Source of the DNA: Haliea salexigens DSM 19537
GTDB lineage: Bacteria > Pseudomonadota > Gammaproteobacteria > Pseudomonadales > Halieaceae
Reading direction: 5' to 3'
Assembly: GCF_000423125.1 (NCBI RefSeq)
Contig: NZ_AUHJ01000007.1
Span: 124,001 to 188,000 of the forward strand
DNA: 64,000 nt
The notes under the pieces were generated by a model, which was not told where the DNA came from, searched no databases, and saw only the letters and a program-made list of their open reading frames with translations. The position numbers were made by a program, and so were the translations under genes. This document shows, piece after piece, positions 41,405-49,975 of this stretch (within the stretch, counting starts at the first letter, position 1; each line of letters starts with the position of its first letter).

Positions 41405-41929
41405 ATGAAACAACTGACTGTTGCCGGTAAGGTGCTGACCCTGCTCTTCGCGGCAGTGTTTCTGGTCGCCTGTTCTAGCAAGGACACCAAGGACGATTCC
41501 GCTGCGGCCGATGCCGCTGCTGCAGAGGCTGCGGCACGTTCCGCGGCCGAGCGCGCAGCGCTGGAAGACGCGGCGATGGCCGAGCAGCGCCTGCAGGACG
41601 CCGTGACCGCAGTAGGGAATGTGTTCTATTTCGATTACGACAGCTCCACCCTGAAGCCCCAGGCGCAGGCAGCGCTTGACGCGCACATCGAGCTGCTGCG
41701 CACCAACGACCGCAGTGTGCGCCTGGAAGGGCACACCGACGAGCGCGGTACCCGCGAGTACAACATGGCTCTGGGTGAGCGTCGTGCCAACACGGTGCGC
41801 GACTACATGGTCGTCAACGGCATCGCCAGCTTCCGTATCGAAACGGTCAGCTACGGCGAAGAACAGCCCATCGCTTACGGTTCCGGCGAGGCCAACTGGT
41901 CCCAGAACCGTCGCGTTGAGCTGAAGTAA
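41405..41929 (+). CDS. pal: Peptidoglycan-associated lipoprotein Pal
   Basis: Outer-membrane lipoprotein binding peptidoglycan through its OmpA-like domain. 174 residues; lipobox LVAC (Cys ~23), an Ala-rich linker, then VYFDYDSSTLKPQ-type OmpA start and HTDERGTREYN. ATG 41405 has GAAGGAAAG upstream; an in-frame start at 41372 is not needed. Confidence 0.96.
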   Translation: MKQLTVAGKVLTLLFAAVFLVACSSKDTKDDSAAADAAAAEAAARSAAERAALEDAAMAEQRLQDAVTAVGNVFYFDYDSSTLKPQAQAALDAHIELLRTNDRSVRLEGHTDERGTREYNMALGERRANTVRDYMVVNGIASFRIETVSYGEEQPIAYGSGEANWSQNRRVELK

Positions 41930-41943
41930 GGCGCGGGTAGCGC

Positions 41944-42900
41944 ATGCGGTTGTTCGGCAAAGCGTTCACTCGAACGCTACTGGCAAACGGGCTGGCCCTT
42001 GTGGTCGGCCCGTTCTGCGTTCTGGCACAAGCCCAGGACTACATAGACGTGGAAGCGGAGCGCGCCGCGGCCGAGGGTCGTGCGGCAAGTTCCGCGCCTG
42101 CGTCCCGTTCGGCGGGGCAGGGTGCCCAGCCGGCACAAGCCTATCCGGTTACCAGCTATGGCATCGGCACGGCGACCAGCCCGGAACAGACCGCGTCCAC
42201 AATGGCTCCGGCCGCGCCGGCGCCTGTTGCCGCTGCTGGCGGCAATGCCGGGCAGTTAATGCTGCAGGTACAGCAGTTGCAGCAGGAGGTCATGCGCCTC
42301 AACGGGGTTGTCGAAGAGCAGGCTCACGAACTGCGCACTCTAAAGAGCCAGAGCCTGGAACGCTATCTCGATATTGACCGTCGTCTTAGCCTGTTGGCCG
42401 GTGGTTCGGTCGATGGTGCAGAACTGCCAACAGCCGGCCCCGCTGCGGTGGATTCGGCTGCGGCACCAGCCTCTCGTCCCGAGGCCGCTGGCGCTGCTGG
42501 CACAACGGAGCAGCCCGGCGAGGCGGCGGCCTACCAGGCGGCCTATGCGCTGGTGCGCGGGCAGAAGTTTGATGAGGCCGTCAGTGCCTTCCAGCAGTTC
42601 CTGCGCGATTACCCCGCAGGCCGCTTCACCCCCAATGCACACTACTGGCTGGGTGAGCTGTACCTGGTTACGACCCCACCCGATGTAGAGTCCGCGCGGC
42701 AGTCCTTTATGTTGCTGCTTGATTTGTATCCTGCCGACTCCAAGGTTCCCGATGCCCTGTTCAAGCTGGGCAAGATCCACTTCACCAAGGGGAATCGGGA
42801 TCGCGCCCGCGAGTTTTTTGATCGCGTCATCAATGAGTATGGTGCCTCCAATAGTGCGGCGGTGAAACTTGCCCAGGACTTCATCAACGAGAACTACTGA
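41944..42900 (+). CDS. cpoB: Cell division coordinator CpoB (YbgF)
   Basis: Periplasmic protein coupling Tol-Pal to PBP1B. 318 residues: signal peptide ending AQAQ, Ala/Pro-rich low-complexity part, a coiled coil (~105-145, LMLQVQQLQQEVMRLNG), a second linker, and three C-terminal TPRs (AYQAAYALVRGQKFDEAVSA onward). Last of the tol-pal genes. Confidence 0.95.
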   Translation: MRLFGKAFTRTLLANGLALVVGPFCVLAQAQDYIDVEAERAAAEGRAASSAPASRSAGQGAQPAQAYPVTSYGIGTATSPEQTASTMAPAAPAPVAAAGGNAGQLMLQVQQLQQEVMRLNGVVEEQAHELRTLKSQSLERYLDIDRRLSLLAGGSVDGAELPTAGPAAVDSAAAPASRPEAAGAAGTTEQPGEAAAYQAAYALVRGQKFDEAVSAFQQFLRDYPAGRFTPNAHYWLGELYLVTTPPDVESARQSFMLLLDLYPADSKVPDALFKLGKIHFTKGNRDRAREFFDRVINEYGASNSAAVKLAQDFINENY

Positions 42901-42913
42901 CCCCGGTCAGCCC

Positions 42914-43609
42914 ATGACAAGTACCTTATCGACCAGCGCCGGCTTGGCTCCTGATGCCGCCGGCGATCCCACGCTGCGGATCACCGAGATCTTCTACTCA
43001 CTACAGGGCGAAGCGCGTACCGTGGGCCTGCCTACCGTGTTCGTGCGGCTCACCGGGTGCCCGCTGCGTTGCGTTTACTGCGATACCGCCTATGCCTTCA
43101 ATGGCGGCGAGCTGCGCGCGCTGTCCGGGGTGTTGGCCGAAGTGGCTGCATACAGGCCGCGTTATGTGACGGTGACCGGTGGCGAACCCCTGGCCCAGAA
43201 AAACTGTCTGCCGCTGCTGTCCGCGCTGTGCGATGTCGGTTACGAGGTTTCGCTGGAGACTTCCGGCGCGTTGCCGGTGGGTGAGGTTGATCCCCGCGTG
43301 GTGAAAGTGCTCGACCTGAAAACACCCGCCTCCCAAGAGGCCCATCGCAATGACTACAGCAACGTCCAGCAACTCACACCTCACGATCAGGTGAAGTTCG
43401 TGATTTGCGACCGCGCGGACTACGAGTGGGCGCGCTTCAAGCTGGATGAGTACAACCTGGCGCAGCGCGTGTCGGACGTGCTGTTTTCCCCCAGTCATGG
43501 CCAACTGCACGGGCGCGAGCTTGCGGCATGGATTCTCGCCGATAACCTGCCCGTGCGCCTGCAGCTGCAGCTGCACAAACTGTTGTGGAACGATGAGCCC
43601 GGTCACTGA
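42914..43609 (+). CDS. queE: 7-carboxy-7-deazaguanine synthase
   Basis: Radical-SAM enzyme of queuosine synthesis. 231 residues; Cys motif in [14 protein letters not shown], upstream [18 protein letters not shown] and the glycine-rich VTGGEPLAQ. Start ATG 42914. Overlaps queC by 17 nt. Confidence 0.96.
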   Translation: MTSTLSTSAGLAPDAAGDPTLRITEIFYSLQGEARTVGLPTVFVRLTGCPLRCVYCDTAYAFNGGELRALSGVLAEVAAYRPRYVTVTGGEPLAQKNCLPLLSALCDVGYEVSLETSGALPVGEVDPRVVKVLDLKTPASQEAHRNDYSNVQQLTPHDQVKFVICDRADYEWARFKLDEYNLAQRVSDVLFSPSHGQLHGRELAAWILADNLPVRLQLQLHKLLWNDEPGH

Positions 43610-44294
43610 GCGCCCGGGCACGGGGCAGCGAGCGGTCATCCTGGTCTCCGGCGGCCTGGATTCCACGACAGTGCTCGCCATGGCGTTGCGGCAGGGCTAT
43701 AAATGCTACACGTTGAGTTTTGACTACGGGCAGCGCCATCGCGCCGAATTGGTCGCAGCGCAGCGTGTGTCATCGGCGCACCCCGATGTGCAGCACAAGG
43801 TGGTCACCCTCAACCTCGATAGTATTGGCGGTTCTGCGCTGACCGATCCGGACATCGCCGTGCCCGAGGAGGCGACAACAGGAATACCGGTGACCTATGT
43901 GCCGGCACGTAACACCGTGTTCCTGTCCATTGCGCTGGGCTGGGCCGAGGTGCTGGATGCCCAGGCTATTTTCATTGGTGTGAACGCCGTGGATTACTCC
44001 GGCTACCCCGACTGCCGCCCGGCCTACATTACCGCCTTTGAGGAAATGGCCAATCTCGCCACCCGTGCCGGCGTGGAAGGGCGGCGACTTGCCCTGCACA
44101 CGCCGTTGATGCATCTGTCCAAGGCCGAAATCATTGCTGCAGGTATCGGCCTGGGCGTCGATTACGCGCTCACCGTCTCCTGCTATCAGGCGACCGACGA
44201 AGGCCTGGCCTGCGGCCGCTGCGATGCCTGCCGGCTGCGGCGCGACGGTTTCCTGCAGGCTGGCGTTGCCGACCCGACGCGTTACCGGCCATAG
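43593..44294 (+). CDS. queC: 7-cyano-7-deazaguanine synthase
   Basis: ATP-dependent conversion of CDG to preQ0. 233 residues; PP-loop [24 protein letters not shown], and the zinc cysteines [10 protein letters not shown]. Start ATG 43593 inside the end of queE. Last host protein gene before tRNA-Lys and the prophage. Confidence 0.96.
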   Translation: MSPVTERPGTGQRAVILVSGGLDSTTVLAMALRQGYKCYTLSFDYGQRHRAELVAAQRVSSAHPDVQHKVVTLNLDSIGGSALTDPDIAVPEEATTGIPVTYVPARNTVFLSIALGWAEVLDAQAIFIGVNAVDYSGYPDCRPAYITAFEEMANLATRAGVEGRRLALHTPLMHLSKAEIIAAGIGLGVDYALTVSCYQATDEGLACGRCDACRLRRDGFLQAGVADPTRYRP

Positions 44295-44327
44295 CGGGAT
44301 TATTGCGGGCGTTAGCGTAAAAAGCAC

Positions 44328-44358
44328 TTGAGTTTTGTTGTCAAATCCGTACTATACG
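44328..44358 (+). promoter_or_regulatory. Possible tRNA-Lys promoter
   Basis: TTGAGT (44328-44333), 19-bp spacer, TATACG (44353-44358), then a GC-rich discriminator just before the tRNA. The spacing is long, so this is tentative. Confidence 0.3.
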
Positions 44359-44369
44359 CACCTCCCTCG

Positions 44370-44445
44370 GGGCCGTTAGCTCAGTTGGTAGAGCAGTTGG
44401 CTTTTAACCAATTGGTCGCTGGTTCGAATCCAGCACGGCCCACCA
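44370..44445 (+). tRNA. tRNA-Lys (UUU), prophage attachment site
   Basis: 76 nt with an encoded CCA. Acceptor GGGCCGT (44370-44376) pairs with ACGGCCC (44435-44441). The anticodon loop is CTTTTAA, giving UUU, and the T-loop is GGTTCGAATCC. The phage integrase gene lies 92 nt downstream, so the tRNA 3' half is the probable attB/attL core; the phage restores the intact tRNA. Confidence 0.97.
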
Positions 44446-44478
44446 TTTACGCGGCTTTCGGGGCATTGCCCCGGTGCC

Positions 44479-44507
44479 ACTGTCCCATACACCGCAACTG
44501 TCCCATA
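44479..44507 (+). repeat. Direct repeat in attL, possible integrase arm sites
   Basis: ACTGTCCCATA occurs at 44479-44489 and 44497-44507, 18 bp apart, between the tRNA and the integrase stop codon. Short direct repeats here are typical of integrase arm-binding sites. Just before them is a GGGGC-ATT-GCCCC hairpin (44460-44472). Confidence 0.5.
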
Positions 44508-44536
44508 GAATTGCACGGTAAAATTTGTGACGGCGG

Positions 44537-45556
44537 TCAAATCTCCACCACATCCGCTTTTCTCCGATACGTTTTCTGGGTCATTGATGCAGTGGTGTGA
44601 CGCAGCAGTGCCTGGGCCTGATCCAAAGTCAGATCAGATGCCCGCTTTGCCCGCAGATCGTGCAGGGTAAACCGTTCATTACCCGCATCGGCCCAGCGCC
44701 GCATGTACCGCTGCCAGATGGAATCAAAGCCAGATGCCGAGCCATCCGCTCGGATGTAGGGTTGCCCATCTCTAGTATGGAACAGGTGCAATGCGCTGAC
44801 CCTCTCCCGGTGCTTCAGGATGCTGTCCACAATCACTCGCAGTTCATCGGTCCAGCCGACCACAAAGCTGTCACCGTCGCGCTTGACGTTGTGGAACAAT
44901 ATCCCTCGGTCCGTCAGATCCGACCGCTTCAGGTTCAGCAGTTCTGCCTTACGCCGCCCGGTCCATACCGCCAGCGACACGAACAACTGCCACTTGGCCG
45001 GGAGTGTGGCGGCGAACCCCACCAGTTCGTCATCCGACACATACCGCTTCCTGGCCTTCAGGCTGTACTTGACCACCTTCTTCCCCGCCATCGGGTGATC
45101 GCCCCTGGCACCCCATTCAATCGCTTTGGTGAACAGGTGGCTCAGCACCTCAAGATCAAGGTTCGCTTTCTTGTGCGACTCATCCTTACCCATGCGATCC
45201 CGGTACTGGTAGATGTGCTGCGGCTTGATTGCGTCCACCGGGTTGTCTGCGAATACCCTGCGAATGCGCTTCAAACTGTACTGGTTTGACTTCTGTGTGG
45301 CCGGGGCCTTCAGGGGCATGACCTCGATGGCGTATCGGTCGCACAGTTGAGCCATTGTGTGAACGGACCCCAGAAACTCCTGGCGCATGGCATAGACGCG
45401 GTGGGCTTCGTGCAGCGTAGCACCCAGCCTAAATTCTGTTCTACCGTCCCAGCGGTGTTCTTCGCCCTTGGGGACGCGATAGTGGTACGCACCATGCTTG
45501 TGCCGCCAGTTCTTTGGCAGGCCGCTATTGACCTTGGTGCGCTTCCTGGGCGTCAT
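44537..45556 (-). CDS. int: Phage tyrosine-recombinase integrase
   Basis: Integrates and excises the prophage at tRNA-Lys. 339 residues: N-terminal SAM-like core-binding domain (~70-170) and catalytic domain with Arg in WTGRRKAELLNL, HDLR (HxxR), the second His in LLRHTTAS and nucleophile Tyr in QKTYRR. Overlaps the DUF4224 gene by 4 nt (ATGA) and is last of the leftward operon. Confidence 0.96.
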   Translation of the reverse strand: MTPRKRTKVNSGLPKNWRHKHGAYHYRVPKGEEHRWDGRTEFRLGATLHEAHRVYAMRQEFLGSVHTMAQLCDRYAIEVMPLKAPATQKSNQYSLKRIRRVFADNPVDAIKPQHIYQYRDRMGKDESHKKANLDLEVLSHLFTKAIEWGARGDHPMAGKKVVKYSLKARKRYVSDDELVGFAATLPAKWQLFVSLAVWTGRRKAELLNLKRSDLTDRGILFHNVKRDGDSFVVGWTDELRVIVDSILKHRERVSALHLFHTRDGQPYIRADGSASGFDSIWQRYMRRWADAGNERFTLHDLRAKRASDLTLDQAQALLRHTTASMTQKTYRRKADVVEI

Positions 45557-45738
45557 GCGAAATTGAGCCTCACGGATTGGCGAGACCGGTCACTGTGCCC
45601 AATGTCGGCCCTCAAGACAACTGGCCTGCCGTCTACCCACTTGTAGGGTATTCCGGCGCGGTCCAGCACCTTGCGCTGCGCCGATGGCTTTACACGCCTG
45701 GTGTACTCGGACAGCTCTTTTTCTGATAGCCAATTCAC
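45553..45738 (-). CDS. DUF4224 protein, putative excisionase-like
   Basis: 61 residues; WLSEKELSEYTRR and GIPYKWVDGRPVV are typical of DUF4224 proteins found next to phage integrases. Likely a small winged-helix directionality factor, by position. Overlaps both neighbours by 4 nt. Confidence 0.8.
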   Translation of the reverse strand: MNWLSEKELSEYTRRVKPSAQRKVLDRAGIPYKWVDGRPVVLRADIGHSDRSRQSVRLNFA

Positions 45739-46385
45739 CCTTCCTGCCCCTCACTCATTGCCGCAGCAGCCCGGACGCGCATTCTTTCTATGTGCATCAT
45801 CCAGTCGTCCCCGTATCTCTTGACTGCCCAAAGAACCCGCTCATATGGCTCGTCCATCTCTCTCGCAAGACGCGCCACGCATACCTTTCTGCTGGCGCCG
45901 ACTCTGGCGAACACAGTCCGGCGCTGGTTGTGATATTGCTCTTTCAGCTTTATCCACTTGCAGTTCCCTGGTTCGTAGTTGCCGTTTACGTCAATCCTTT
46001 CAAGGGAGAACCCTTTTGGCATCTTCCCCATATCTTCAAGGAAGTTTTCAAAAACGCTCCACCGCTCGCAAACATGTATCCCTCTGCCGCCATAGTTTTT
46101 ATAGTCGGGCCGGTTTGGATTACCGCATCTTGACCGCATATTGTTCCAGCAAGCGTATGTGCGGGTGCGGTTCATGCCGTGTTTAATTGGCTTCTCCCTG
46201 CGGACTTCTGCATTAAGGCAGCCGCAGCTTTTCGAGTGCTCCGTCACAATGTCCGACTGAGTGATAACTTTTTTAGTCCCGCAATCGCAAAGGCACAGCC
46301 ACGCCGACCGACCTTTTATGCTTGGCGCTCTTTCGATAACCAACAGCCTGTTGTGCCGCTCTCCGGCTAGGTTACGTTTTGGCAT
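45735..46385 (-). CDS. Phage zinc-finger/HNH-like endonuclease-family protein
   Basis: 216 residues. A zinc-binding cluster (CLCDCG, SCGCL) is followed by the recurrent phage motif RCGNPNRPDYKNYGGRGI, then ERIDVNGNYEPGNCKW, a pattern seen in phage HNH/AP2-type orphan nucleases. Catalytic activity not shown. ATG 46385 is chosen with GGGAG 6 nt upstream; ATG 46391 is too close to that SD. Confidence 0.65.
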   Translation of the reverse strand: MPKRNLAGERHNRLLVIERAPSIKGRSAWLCLCDCGTKKVITQSDIVTEHSKSCGCLNAEVRREKPIKHGMNRTRTYACWNNMRSRCGNPNRPDYKNYGGRGIHVCERWSVFENFLEDMGKMPKGFSLERIDVNGNYEPGNCKWIKLKEQYHNQRRTVFARVGASRKVCVARLAREMDEPYERVLWAVKRYGDDWMMHIERMRVRAAAAMSEGQEG

Positions 46386-46707
46386 TGTCATCTCCCATCG
46401 CTGCTGCCGCTCTTGTGATTACCCTGCGCGTGGCTGCGTGTTTGTCGGTGCCGAAGGTCTCTGTTGCCCGCAAAAGGTCTGAATACGCGCCTCGCGTCCA
46501 GCAGCTTGCTTCTATAGATTCGTTGAGATATTCAACATCAATCTCACAATCCACCATCAACCTGAAGGCGTCGGCGTCTGATTCGAGGGGGTTCCAGCAA
46601 AAGTCGGGCTTGTTCGGGTACTCCATGCACTGGTAGTCCTCGCGCCACTCCAGAACATACCCACCAGCCCTTGCCGCAGCCTCCAGTAGCTCCCTGTCGC
46701 CTATCAT
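46372..46707 (-). CDS. Phage hypothetical protein
   Basis: 111 residues, acidic, one Trp-rich N-terminal part and a C-terminus ATRRVITRAAAAMG like other prophage accessory proteins. Overlaps upstream gene by 4 nt and downstream by 14. No function assigned. Confidence 0.7.
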   Translation of the reverse strand: MIGDRELLEAAARAGGYVLEWREDYQCMEYPNKPDFCWNPLESDADAFRLMVDCEIDVEYLNESIEASCWTRGAYSDLLRATETFGTDKHAATRRVITRAAAAMGDDNAKT

Positions 46708-47132
46708 TGTTGGTCCTCGGCGTCGCCCATATTCCGTGACAGGTCCTCCGGGTGAACCCCAAACAGTTGGGCCATAGGTTTCAGTAACGCGGTCCTCAGC
46801 TCGTGAATCTCGCCCTCGAGGTGGGCAATCCTGGCATCCTTCTCGCTCAATCCATCGTCAAACATTGCTCTGGCTGCGCAGTATGAATCATCGTCCACAT
46901 AATCCAGACTGCCGTAACCGGATAGGCTGTACCCGATAAGCTGGGCGAGCTGCTGCCGGTCGTCTTTCGTGAAGTCCATCACGGCAAGTTGGTTAAGCCC
47001 CATCCCTCGTTCCGTCGCCCAATCCAGTAGGTGACTCACGATCGCGTTTTGCCTGAACCTCACAACTCCGCTGGCTGTGGTCACTATCGGCTGTATCGGG
47101 TTTTTTATCACTCCCCTGTCCTGCTCAATCAC
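46704..47132 (-). CDS. Phage hypothetical protein (FRQNAIVxxLLD family)
   Basis: 142 residues from GTG 47132 with GGAGG 7 nt upstream. VRFRQNAIVSHLLDW and LAQLIGYSLSGYGSL recur in prophage proteins of unknown role; a coiled coil lies near the C-terminus. GTGA overlap with the gene upstream. Confidence 0.75.
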   Translation of the reverse strand: MIEQDRGVIKNPIQPIVTTASGVVRFRQNAIVSHLLDWATERGMGLNQLAVMDFTKDDRQQLAQLIGYSLSGYGSLDYVDDDSYCAARAMFDDGLSEKDARIAHLEGEIHELRTALLKPMAQLFGVHPEDLSRNMGDAEDQQ

Positions 47133-47395
47133 TGTTTCGCCTCCCAATCATGCGTATCAATAAACTCACCGCAGAGGTGATCCCTCGGTGTCAGGATGTG
47201 GCCTGCACGATCCGGCAAGCTGCAACCCTCCATACCCAGCATCGCTATCCTATCGCCACCAGACACCGGCGCCGACCTGGTGCACTCACCCACAACCGAG
47301 TTGTGGAACCGCCACCAGTCACACCCGGCACAGCAGGGGCCGTGCTTGCGGTAGAACTGGTCTACGAGCCTCCGCCTGTCCTGCTCTCTGCTCAT
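47129..47395 (-). CDS. Cys-rich phage hypothetical protein
   Basis: 88 residues with a CCAGC-W2 cluster and further Cys residues (GECTRS, EGCSL, HLCGEF), suggesting metal binding. Preceded by a 9-codon frame whose stop overlaps its start. Function unknown. Confidence 0.7.
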   Translation of the reverse strand: MSREQDRRRLVDQFYRKHGPCCAGCDWWRFHNSVVGECTRSAPVSGGDRIAMLGMEGCSLPDRAGHILTPRDHLCGEFIDTHDWEAKQ

Positions 47396-47417
47396 GGCTC
47401 CACTACCTCCCTGTCGG

Positions 47418-47588
47418 TCATGGGGCGTCCTCTAGGTGCTTTTCCACGATGGCGTCCAGCTCGGTGGCTTTTGCGATACACGCTGCCGCAATATCTCCAA
47501 CCAGCCGGCGGTCAAAAGACATGCCGCGCAGGTAGTTGGCTGCGCCTTCGATCGCGAGCAGAAGCTCTTCTTTAATTTCGTCATCCAT
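47418..47588 (-). CDS. Small phage protein, 56 aa
   Basis: ATG 47588 overlaps the stop of the upstream gene (TGATG). Acidic and helical: MDDEIKEELLLAIEGAANYL, then SFDRRLVGDIAAACIAKAT. Not recognised. Translational coupling and codon use support it as real. Confidence 0.7.
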   Translation of the reverse strand: MDDEIKEELLLAIEGAANYLRGMSFDRRLVGDIAAACIAKATELDAIVEKHLEDAP

Positions 47589-48082
47589 CACTTATCCCCC
47601 TGTGCCTTATCCTGACTCATGCGAAGCCGAATAAACTGGATTAGAAGGCGGTATTCCTCTCCAATCTGGCCGTCCCCGTGGCTCCCTTCTACCGCAGTCG
47701 CGAACTGGTCAAGAGAGCCTTCGAAGCACCCGCGCGACACCTGTATGCCACCCTCTTTTGATCGCATTGCGGTGAGAGTGCCGTTTTCGCTTCCCACCTT
47801 GCTGATCCACACTAAGTCTGCATCGCCGGAGACCCGCGCATTGCCGTAGACCCGCGCATTGCCGTAGACCCGCGCATCGCCGGAGACCCACGCATTGCCG
47901 TAGACCACCGCATCGCCGGAGACCCACGCATCGCCCTCGTGACTCAGGTTACTTTCTTTCTCAATCCAGCCGCCAAGTTCGCCTTCACTGACACTGCCAA
48001 AGCTAACCAGTGCGCGGATTTGAAAGAGTTTTGTGCCGAAGCGAATCTTTATGTTCGTTGTTAGCTCGTACTTCTGGCTCAT
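47588..48082 (-). CDS. Phage protein with hexapeptide-type repeats
   Basis: 164 residues from ATG 48082 with AAGGAGG upstream. Residues ~50-100 are six near-identical hexad units (AWVSGD/ARVYGN), a left-handed beta-helix pattern. The flanks hold SEGELGGWIEKESNLS, common in prophage hexapeptide proteins. Role unknown; possibly a structural or binding module. Confidence 0.8.
   Translation of the reverse strand: MSQKYELTTNIKIRFGTKLFQIRALVSFGSVSEGELGGWIEKESNLSHEGDAWVSGDAVVYGNAWVSGDARVYGNARVYGNARVSGDADLVWISKVGSENGTLTAMRSKEGGIQVSRGCFEGSLDQFATAVEGSHGDGQIGEEYRLLIQFIRLRMSQDKAQGDK
47820..47927. repeat. Six 18-bp tandem repeats (coding)
   Basis: Unit GCATTGCCGTAGACCCGC with few changes. Encodes the hexad repeats of the beta-helix protein on the minus strand. 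Copy number could vary by slippage. Confidence 0.9.
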
Positions 48083-48507
48083 GTTTTTCCTCCTTTCTGG
48101 TTTTGTGTTGCGGCCTGTAGGGCGGCGCGTATACCGTGCCCGCTTCCGCTGTGAATAAACTCCCCGCTTGGCTGCGACTGGACTGTCACCCAATACGGTT
48201 TTTCTTCAAGCCAATCCAACCGCCCCGCATCAGCCTCCGCAGCGGCGAGGCTGTCGCGTAGCTCATCCCGCTGCGCCTTGATGCACTCTGGTCGGTTGCA
48301 GTGGTAACTGCACGTGTGGATGTCACCAGATGACGGCATCCGGCAGGCGCCTGCTGGATTTGAAGAGTGTGGATCATTACGCTCACAGTAGTCCAAGCAG
48401 GAGCACTGCTTGCCAAGCTTTCTGCGCGTCACATGATCGCAATTTCCGCCGCCCACGGCGCTGTGGGGCCTGTCCCTGTCGTAAAACCCACACTCGCACT
48501 TAATCAC
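48079..48507 (-). CDS. Cys/His-rich phage hypothetical protein
   Basis: 142 residues from GTG 48507 (GTGA overlap with the DUF551 gene). N-terminal half has many Cys/His (KCECGFYDR, CSCLDYCERND, CSYHCNRPEC), suggesting zinc sites; C-terminus has a helical segment. Function unknown. Confidence 0.75.
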   Translation of the reverse strand: MIKCECGFYDRDRPHSAVGGGNCDHVTRRKLGKQCSCLDYCERNDPHSSNPAGACRMPSSGDIHTCSYHCNRPECIKAQRDELRDSLAAAEADAGRLDWLEEKPYWVTVQSQPSGEFIHSGSGHGIRAALQAATQNQKGGKT

Positions 48508-48929
48508 TCACCACCTCCCTGCGGGGCTGCTGGCAGGGGCATCCAGTGGGTGTATGGGGCCTCAGCAGACGGGCCGGTTACCGAGAAGTCTTCGCCGCCA
48601 ATACTGTAGCCACCAACGGCCATAAAGTGCTGATAGTTGTTCTCGTGGTTAGACCAACCACCTTCCTCAATGAAATCAAAGTCAATCCCGCCGTCTTCTC
48701 CGGGGATGAATACCATCACTAGTTCATCGTCTATTGGCAGTCTCTCGGTGACAGGTATCCACCCCTCCGGCACTGCTGGCCGTGACTCCGCAGCGGCGAG
48801 CTTGGCTTCGAGTGTGGCAATGTATCCTTCCGCGATATGCCACGGGGTCCAGTAGCCATCTTCCATTTGCACACATACGAAGTCCTTTGGGCCGCTCCAC
48901 TCCAAGCCGTATCGAGCAAGGTCACTCAT
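48504..48929 (-). CDS. DUF551-domain phage protein
   Basis: 141 residues; GWIPVTERLPIDDELVMV and the closing THWMPLP are the DUF551 signature. ATG 48929 has AGGAGA 9 nt upstream. Common in lambdoid left arms; function unknown. Confidence 0.88.
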   Translation of the reverse strand: MSDLARYGLEWSGPKDFVCVQMEDGYWTPWHIAEGYIATLEAKLAAAESRPAVPEGWIPVTERLPIDDELVMVFIPGEDGGIDFDFIEEGGWSNHENNYQHFMAVGGYSIGGEDFSVTGPSAEAPYTHWMPLPAAPQGGGE

Positions 48930-49464
48930 GGTGGCTGTCTCCTGTGGCTGCGAGCATGGCATCACGGCACGCGTTCCATCCTCCCGCGTAAAACTCCCAG
49001 TCGCGGCCTTTCTTTTCGTCTCTTTCTAGCGCCACCGGAATGGCTGCGCTGGGCGGGTGGCGGTAGAGGGGCTCTACAGTATCGAAGTCATCGGCAAGCG
49101 ACTGCGCGCCTGCCTTTGTCATATCAATGTCGGACACAACACCTCCGTGCACTACAGCCCACGCCACGGGCTCCGCGCTCCCCACCTCGGCGGCTGCTTC
49201 AAGCTTGTCTATCCTGTCCAGTAAGGCGAGGACTGCGACTGGGTTGGCGGCGGCTATGTAGGCTGCGTCAGAGTGCCGATCAATCCCGTGCGTGTCGTAA
49301 CTAGGTCCCCATTGCTTGCGATTGTTCTGGTTTGGCGTCTGTACCACTCTCCGTCCAGAGTCCGTGTATATGGCGTAAGCGGGCAGGTCTGACGCCACTT
49401 TCCATTCCCCTGGTGTTGCCTCCAGTGCAAGCTCCCGCAACTTCTCGCGCTTTTCTTTATTCAC
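48922..49464 (-). CDS. Ead/Ea22-like phage protein
   Basis: 180 residues. KREKLRELALEATPGEW and AAYIAAANPVAVLALLDRI match the Ea22-like family of lambdoid left arms. GTG 49464 overlaps the stop of a 21-codon membrane peptide (GTGA). Function unknown. Confidence 0.85.
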   Translation of the reverse strand: MNKEKREKLRELALEATPGEWKVASDLPAYAIYTDSGRRVVQTPNQNNRKQWGPSYDTHGIDRHSDAAYIAAANPVAVLALLDRIDKLEAAAEVGSAEPVAWAVVHGGVVSDIDMTKAGAQSLADDFDTVEPLYRHPPSAAIPVALERDEKKGRDWEFYAGGWNACRDAMLAATGDSHHE

Positions 49465-49526
49465 GACTCCATCCCCCACGCCATCACCACTATCACCGCC
49501 AGGGCGGCCAATGTTTGCCAGTCCAT
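49461..49526 (-). CDS. 21-aa membrane micro-protein
   Basis: ATG 49526 has AGGAG 7 nt upstream; a single TM helix (QTLAALAVIVVMAWG). Stop overlaps the Ea22-like start as GTGA. The SD sits right after the terminator that follows ssb. Confidence 0.6.
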   Translation of the reverse strand: MDWQTLAALAVIVVMAWGMES

Positions 49527-49537
49527 ACCCATCTCCT

Positions 49538-49570
49538 AAAAAGCCCCGCCGCCGGTTAGAGCAGGCGGGG
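49538..49570 (-). terminator. Rho-independent terminator after ssb
   Basis: On the minus strand CCCCGCC (49564-49570) pairs with GGCGGGG (49544-49550), followed by a T-run (49538-49542). It splits the leftward operon: genes to its left need read-through or antitermination. Confidence 0.8.
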
Positions 49571-49579
49571 AGTCTCCTG

Positions 49580-49975
49580 CTAGAACGGAATATTTTCGTC
49601 ATCAAACTGCTCTGGCATAGGCTGTGTGCGTGGCTGTGCTGCCTGCCGTGCCTGCTGTTTGGGCTCGCTGCTTGATAGCAATGTCAGGTCGTTCACGCGC
49701 ATCTTCAGCGTCTTTTGCGTGGAGCCATCCTGCCCGCGCCACTCATCCAGTTTGATTTCGCCAGACAAGCCGACCTGCGTTCCTTTGGTCAGATACTGGC
49801 AAAGGTTCTCGCTGGCTCGCTTCCCAAACAGGGCGCAACTCAACCAGGTTGTCACCTTCTTATCGCCATATCCGGAGTCAAACGCGGCGGTAAACTGCAT
49901 TACCGCATCACCGCTGGGCATGTACTTGAGTTCTGCGTCTTTCCCAAGCCTGGCTATCGTGTTGAATACGTTCAT
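49580..49975 (-). CDS. ssb: Phage single-stranded DNA-binding protein
   Basis: 131 residues. OB fold (ARLGKDAELKYMP, TWLSCALFGKRAS) and the acidic C-terminal tip DDENIPF that docks partner proteins. Last gene before the terminator; overlaps the recombination gene by 4 nt. Confidence 0.95.
   Translation of the reverse strand: MNVFNTIARLGKDAELKYMPSGDAVMQFTAAFDSGYGDKKVTTWLSCALFGKRASENLCQYLTKGTQVGLSGEIKLDEWRGQDGSTQKTLKMRVNDLTLLSSSEPKQQARQAAQPRTQPMPEQFDDENIPF

Noticed and set aside
47820-47927. Possible CRISPR array
   Set aside because: Units are contiguous 18-bp coding repeats with no spacers and encode hexads of a beta-helix protein.
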